Below, in pieces: positions 7,253 to 9,557 of a DNA stretch of 9,557 bases. The notes under the pieces were generated by a model that searched no databases, was not told where the DNA came from, and worked only from the letters and a program-made list of their open reading frames with translations. Each line of letters opens with the position of its first letter. Position 1 is the stretch's first letter. Origin of the DNA: Deltaproteobacteria bacterium (GTDB taxonomy: Bacteria > Desulfobacterota > B13-G15); NCBI GenBank assembly GCA_003646705.1, contig QMLK01000018.1:1-9557 (forward strand), read 5' to 3'. A program made the position numbers and the translations under genes.

Positions 7253-7290
7253 TCAGCCTCAGGGCCTTGACCTTTATCCCCTGAGGCTGA
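7253..7290. repeat. 12-bp perfect inverted repeat in divergent intergenic region
   Basis: TCAGCCTCAGGG (7253-7264) and CCCTGAGGCTGA (7279-7290) are exact reverse complements separated by 14 bases. There is no T run, so it is not an intrinsic terminator. It lies between the divergent starts of otsAB and the small secreted protein gene and overlaps a candidate plus-strand promoter. It could be an operator for a dimeric regulator of one or both transcripts, or an RNA hairpin in the plus-strand leader if transcription starts upstream of it. Confidence 0.6.
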
Positions 7291-7296
7291 GATGAT
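7267..7296 (+). promoter_or_regulatory. Candidate promoter for the secreted protein/amrS genes
   Basis: TTGACC (7267-7272, 5 of 6 to the -35 consensus) lies in the loop of the inverted repeat. After 18 bases GATGAT (7291-7296, 4 of 6) could be the -10. The right arm of the inverted repeat fills most of the spacer, which would let a bound protein block polymerase. Predicted by eye only. Confidence 0.3.
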
Positions 7297-7347
7297 CTAA
7301 GGGGTGTCCGGACGGAGATCGATGGAGTTCCGAGAAAGGAGGGCGAG

Positions 7348-7746
7348 ATGAAGAAGGGGGCAGTGTCTCTTCTTCTGCTGGGCGGCATCCTCACGATGTC
7401 CCTGTTCTGTGCCTGTTCCGTGGGTTTCACCGAGATGGAGGCCAAACCGCCCCACAAGGTGGGGAAGGGACCTCCCCCCTGGGCCCCTGCCCACGGCTAC
7501 AGGGCCAAATTTCGCTATCGCTACTACCCTTCGGTGCAGATCTACTACGATGTGAACAGGGGTCTCTATTTTTACTTCTACATGGGCAAATGGCGTTGCG
7601 GCGATGTCCTCCCTCAGGGCCTCAAGGTCAAAGGGGAGTATGTGGTCCTGGAGATGGAGACCGACAAGCCCTATGAGTTTCACGCGGAGGTCCTGAAGAG
7701 GTACCCCCCAGGGCAGAAGAAGGGGAAGGGGAAGAAGCACTGGTAG
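7348..7746 (+). CDS. Small secreted protein or lipoprotein of unknown function
   Basis: This is a 132-residue protein. Residues 1-23 are an export signal: MKK, then a hydrophobic core ending LFCAC. C23 with Ala before it could be a lipidated cysteine, but Phe rather than Leu/Val/Ile at -3 makes the lipobox imperfect; cleavage by signal peptidase I is the alternative. The mature part has a Pro-rich stretch (GPPPWAPAHGYRAK), an aromatic-rich block (RYRYYPSVQIYYDVNRGLYFYF), and a Lys-rich basic tail (PPGQKKGKGKKHW). This resembles an uncharacterised family of small secreted proteins I recall from Desulfobacterota-like bacteria, with a YYPSxxVYYD motif; no function is known to me. It starts at ATG 7348 after a strong AAAGGAGGG (7335-7343). 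The radical SAM gene begins 13 bases after its stop, so the two are probably co-transcribed. Confidence 0.85.
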   Translation: MKKGAVSLLLLGGILTMSLFCACSVGFTEMEAKPPHKVGKGPPPWAPAHGYRAKFRYRYYPSVQIYYDVNRGLYFYFYMGKWRCGDVLPQGLKVKGEYVVLEMETDKPYEFHAEVLKRYPPGQKKGKGKKHW

Positions 7747-7759
7747 CGGTATCGGCGAG

Positions 7760-8782
7760 GTGCGCAAGCCCGCCAGACTCTTTGAGCGACTCGATGGCAG
7801 AAGGGTCAGATGCCATCTGTGTCAGCGCCGCTGCCTCATAGGGGAAGGACGGAGGGGGTTTTGCCGGGTGAGGGAGAACAGGGGCGGAACGCTCTTCACC
7901 CTGACCTACGGAACGCTATCGGCGGTGGAGTCGCGCCCCATAGAGATAAAGCCCTTCTTCCACTACCACCCGGGGTCCACCTCCCTGACCATATCCACCT
8001 GGTCCTGTAACCTTCGCTGTACTTGGTGCCAGAACCATCATCTCTCCGGCGGCCTCCCTCCTGAGGGCTACGGGCCGGCCTTCTCCCCCGCAGAGGTCTT
8101 GGAACTCGCTCGGCAGGACCGCGGCATCTGCGTCTCCTTCAACGAGCCCACCTTGCTGTTTGAGTTCTGCCTCGATCTCTTCCCCCTTGCCAAGGCCCAA
8201 GGCCTCTACTGCTGCTTCGTCTCCAACGGTCTGGTGACGCCTGAGGCCCTCGATGCCTTGGTCGAAGCCGGCCTCGATGGGATGAACGTGGACGTCAAGG
8301 GGAGGCAGGGGGTCTACGACCGTCACTGCGGCGGTGGCGATGTGGAGGCCGTCTGGGGACTTGCCGCCCTCGCAAGGCGCAAGGGCGTTCACGTGGAGGT
8401 GGTCTCCCTCCTGGTGACGGGGGTCTCTGATGACGAAGACACCGTCAAGTGGATCGTCGAGAGGCACCTCATGTACCTCGGCCGTGACGTCCCCCTGCAC
8501 TTCACTCGGTACTTCCCCGTCCGGGACTTCACGGCGCCCCCTACGCCGCTTCAGCGCCTCGAGCGGGCCTGCGATATCGCCACAGAGGCCGGGGTCCGTT
8601 ACGTGTACCTCGGCAACGTCCCTGGCCGAGGGGAGGACACGCGTTGTCCATCTTGTGGTAGCACCCTGATCGTGCGGAGGGGTTTCTCGACGGTCTCGGT
8701 GAGGTTGACCGATCGCAACCGCTGCCCCCATTGCGGGACCTGCATACCCATCGTAGGGGAGCCCACCGTCTCAGCCCGCTGA
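7760..8782 (+). CDS. amrS: AmmeMemoRadiSam system radical SAM enzyme
   Basis: The 340-residue product is related to pyruvate formate-lyase activating enzymes. N-terminal cysteines C18, C21, C25 and C35 (CHLCQRRC, GFCRVREN) may hold metal. The radical SAM cluster motif is C83-x3-C87-x2-C90 (CNLRCTWC), followed by QNHHLS, as expected for AmrS. SFNEPT (126-131) and MNVDVKG (175-181) are further family landmarks. A C-terminal rubredoxin-like pair, CPSC (296-299) and CPHC (322-325), matches the usual AmrS ending. The start is GTG 7760, giving MRKPARLFERLDGRRVRCHLC, which fits the family N-terminus; the ribosome site is poor, so it may depend on coupling to the gene upstream. The usual partners AMMECR1 and MEMO are not in the window. 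The system's substrate is not established. Confidence 0.9.
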   Translation: MRKPARLFERLDGRRVRCHLCQRRCLIGEGRRGFCRVRENRGGTLFTLTYGTLSAVESRPIEIKPFFHYHPGSTSLTISTWSCNLRCTWCQNHHLSGGLPPEGYGPAFSPAEVLELARQDRGICVSFNEPTLLFEFCLDLFPLAKAQGLYCCFVSNGLVTPEALDALVEAGLDGMNVDVKGRQGVYDRHCGGGDVEAVWGLAALARRKGVHVEVVSLLVTGVSDDEDTVKWIVERHLMYLGRDVPLHFTRYFPVRDFTAPPTPLQRLERACDIATEAGVRYVYLGNVPGRGEDTRCPSCGSTLIVRRGFSTVSVRLTDRNRCPHCGTCIPIVGEPTVSAR

Positions 8783-8812
8783 CCCTCGGGCCGCTCCCAA
8801 AGGGCCAGGGTC
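8781..8812 (+). terminator. GC-rich hairpin overlapping the amrS stop, possible weak terminator
   Basis: GACCCT (8781-8786) pairs with AGGGTC (8807-8812), and GGCC (8789-8792) with GGCC (8803-8806), with a two-base CG bulge on the left and a 10-base loop. No T run follows, so termination would need other help; it may instead protect the mRNA end. Confidence 0.35.
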
Positions 8813-8849
8813 CCCTAAAGCCCGCCAGTGGAGTGCAAAAATTTGGGCC

Positions 8850-8877
8850 TCGACTTTGTTTGCTGAAAGAGTATGAT
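8850..8877 (+). promoter_or_regulatory. Candidate promoter of the XRE/cupin regulator
   Basis: TCGACT (8850-8855, 4 of 6) and TATGAT (8872-8877, 5 of 6) are 16 bases apart. The start site would fall near 8884, only a few bases before ATG 8887, which lacks a ribosome site. That again suggests a near-leaderless message, or that the real start differs. Confidence 0.35.
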
Positions 8878-8886
8878 TCGACCTCG

Positions 8887-9237
8887 ATGAGCCTCCCAGA
8901 CCAAAGGGCCAAGTCGATAAACGCTGCAATTGCTAGAAGAATAAAGGAATTAAGGCACAAAAAAGGGCTAACTTTACAACAGCTTGCCGAAAGAATTGGG
9001 TTTGCTAAAAGTTACCTCTCTCAAATTGAAAATCTCAGGAGAGAACCTCCTATCAGTACCCTCACAAAAATAGCTTATGCATTAGGCGAAGATGTGCTAT
9101 TTCTCATTACAGGAGAAAAATTAGATGAGGAAGAAGAGCGATTTGTTATCGTCAGATCTTACGAACGTAGAACCGTAATTAGGCCAGGTGGGAGTCCTGA
9201 TTACATCTATGAATCAATAACTTACAAAAAAGAATAG
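8887..9237 (+). CDS. XRE-family helix-turn-helix regulator, N-terminal part of a frameshifted XRE/cupin gene
   Basis: This is a 116-residue product. Residues 12-72 form a typical XRE/Cro-type DNA-binding domain: IARRIKELRHKKGLTLQQLAERIG, then a recognition segment in KSYLSQIENLRREPPISTLTKIAYALG. After that the chain runs into the connector strands normally leading to a C-terminal cupin (RFVIVRSYERRTVIRPGGSPDYIYESITYKK) and stops at TAG 9235. The missing cupin is encoded immediately downstream in another frame. Start ATG 8887 has no clear ribosome site; a longer in-frame version back to 8731 would overlap amrS and does not look like the family. The gene is AT-rich and uses AGA, AAA and TTA codons unlike its neighbours, suggesting transfer from another genome. 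Members of this family often control nearby metabolic genes; the target here is unknown. Confidence 0.85.
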   Translation: MSLPDQRAKSINAAIARRIKELRHKKGLTLQQLAERIGFAKSYLSQIENLRREPPISTLTKIAYALGEDVLFLITGEKLDEEEERFVIVRSYERRTVIRPGGSPDYIYESITYKKE

Positions 9238-9238
9238 A

Positions 9239-9484
9239 TTGATGGACGGTTATATATTAACAGCTGGCTCTGAATTTCCACCGAATCCTATGGTTCACGA
9301 AGGAGAAGAGTTGGTCTTTATGTTAGAAGGAAAACAAGAAGTGATTTATGACGGAAAAAGTTACATAGTTGAAGAAGGCGATTGTTTTTATTTCGACTCA
9401 ACAAGACCTCATTACTCAAGGAGCATAGGCTCTAAACCAGCTAAGTTCTTAGTGGTCTTTTGCAGTAAAGTTAGAAGAGAATAA
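9239..9484 (+). CDS. Cupin domain, C-terminal part of the frameshifted XRE/cupin regulator
   Basis: This is an 81-residue cupin_2 domain. Motif 1 is HEGEELVFMLEG (residues 20-31, possible metal ligands H20 and E24), then IYDGKSYIVEEGDCFYFDSTRPHYSR with G47 and H58 of motif 2. In XRE/cupin regulators this barrel senses a small ligand and controls the attached DNA-binding domain. Removing one A from the A6 run at 9226-9231 joins it to the upstream frame as ITYKKNRLMDGYILT, which reads like the normal junction and gives a protein of about 198 residues. As sequenced, a separate polypeptide could start at TTG 9239 or ATG 9242, right after the upstream TAG, but there is no good ribosome site. It is thus a broken gene, a split gene by reinitiation, or a base error in the sequence. 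Confidence 0.75.
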   Translation: MMDGYILTAGSEFPPNPMVHEGEELVFMLEGKQEVIYDGKSYIVEEGDCFYFDSTRPHYSRSIGSKPAKFLVVFCSKVRRE

Positions 9485-9557
9485 TTAAACGAGACTCCTG
9501 CAAAAGTCGTGGCTTCTTCTCTGAAGAGATGGTAAGATTGCGTCCGATCACGCAAGT

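Noticed and set aside
7206..7457. N-terminal extension of otsAB by 84 codons
   Set aside because: It would cover the intergenic region and overlap the secreted-protein gene on the opposite strand. The extension does not look like an OtsA N-terminus or an organised domain.
7916..8731. 271-codon open frame on the minus strand
   Set aside because: It is antisense to amrS, whose cysteine motifs are all in the plus frame. There is no ribosome site or recognisable protein.
8731..8886. N-terminal extension of the XRE regulator by 52 codons
   Set aside because: It overlaps the end of amrS in another frame and encodes GC-rich, non-family sequence.
9224..9237. Programmed -1 frameshift at AAAAAAG in the regulator gene
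   Set aside because: The heptamer does resemble a -1 slippery site, but joining to the cupin needs a shift of +1 (or -2), and six A is short for reliable transcriptional slippage.
1..9557. CRISPR array, tRNA, rRNA or riboswitch
   Set aside because: I saw no spaced direct repeats, no tRNA-like arms with a TTCGA-type loop, and no rRNA or known riboswitch core in the few short non-coding stretches, the longest of which is about 140 bases.

Overview
This is a bacterial chromosome segment, roughly 60% GC by eye over most of its length and with many AGG/AAG codons. Genes are packed with overlaps or gaps of about 10 bases. The gene content (SCP2-type thiolase plus DUF35 partner, fused OtsA-OtsB beside a TreT-type trehalose synthase, AmrS radical SAM protein) suggests an anaerobic and perhaps thermophilic lineage of the Desulfobacterota kind. 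That placement is inference; no rRNA or marker gene is present.

Layout. (1) Positions 1-3082, plus strand: the 3' end of an acyl-CoA beta-oxidation-type operon. It holds a truncated 3-hydroxyacyl-CoA dehydrogenase, an enoyl-CoA hydratase/isomerase, a thiolase and a DUF35 zinc-ribbon/OB-fold protein, closed by a clear intrinsic terminator at 3093-3115. (2) Positions 3120-7205, minus strand: a convergent, translationally overlapping three-gene trehalose operon. In transcription order it has a fused trehalose-6-phosphate synthase/phosphatase, a duplicated-domain protein of unknown function (DUF5752-like), and a TreT-type glycosyltransferase starting at a TTG. (3) Positions 7206-7347: a divergent intergenic region with a 12-bp perfect inverted repeat and candidate promoters in both directions. 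(4) Positions 7348-8782, plus strand: a small secreted protein or lipoprotein of unknown function, then an AmmeMemoRadiSam-type radical SAM protein. (5) Positions 8887-9484, plus strand: an XRE-type helix-turn-helix/cupin regulator in much more AT-rich DNA, interrupted by what looks like one extra base in an A6 run. The last 73 bases hold no gene that I can see.

Working together: genes 1-4 would carry out hydration, dehydrogenation and thiolysis of an acyl-CoA. The thiolase/DUF35 pair probably forms one enzyme complex. The minus-strand operon encodes two independent routes to trehalose (phosphorylated OtsAB and one-step TreT) with an uncharacterised protein between them, pointing to osmotic or heat protection or to sugar storage. 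The most notable unexplained items are the internally duplicated protein inside the trehalose operon, the inverted repeat in the divergent control region, and the split low-GC regulator.
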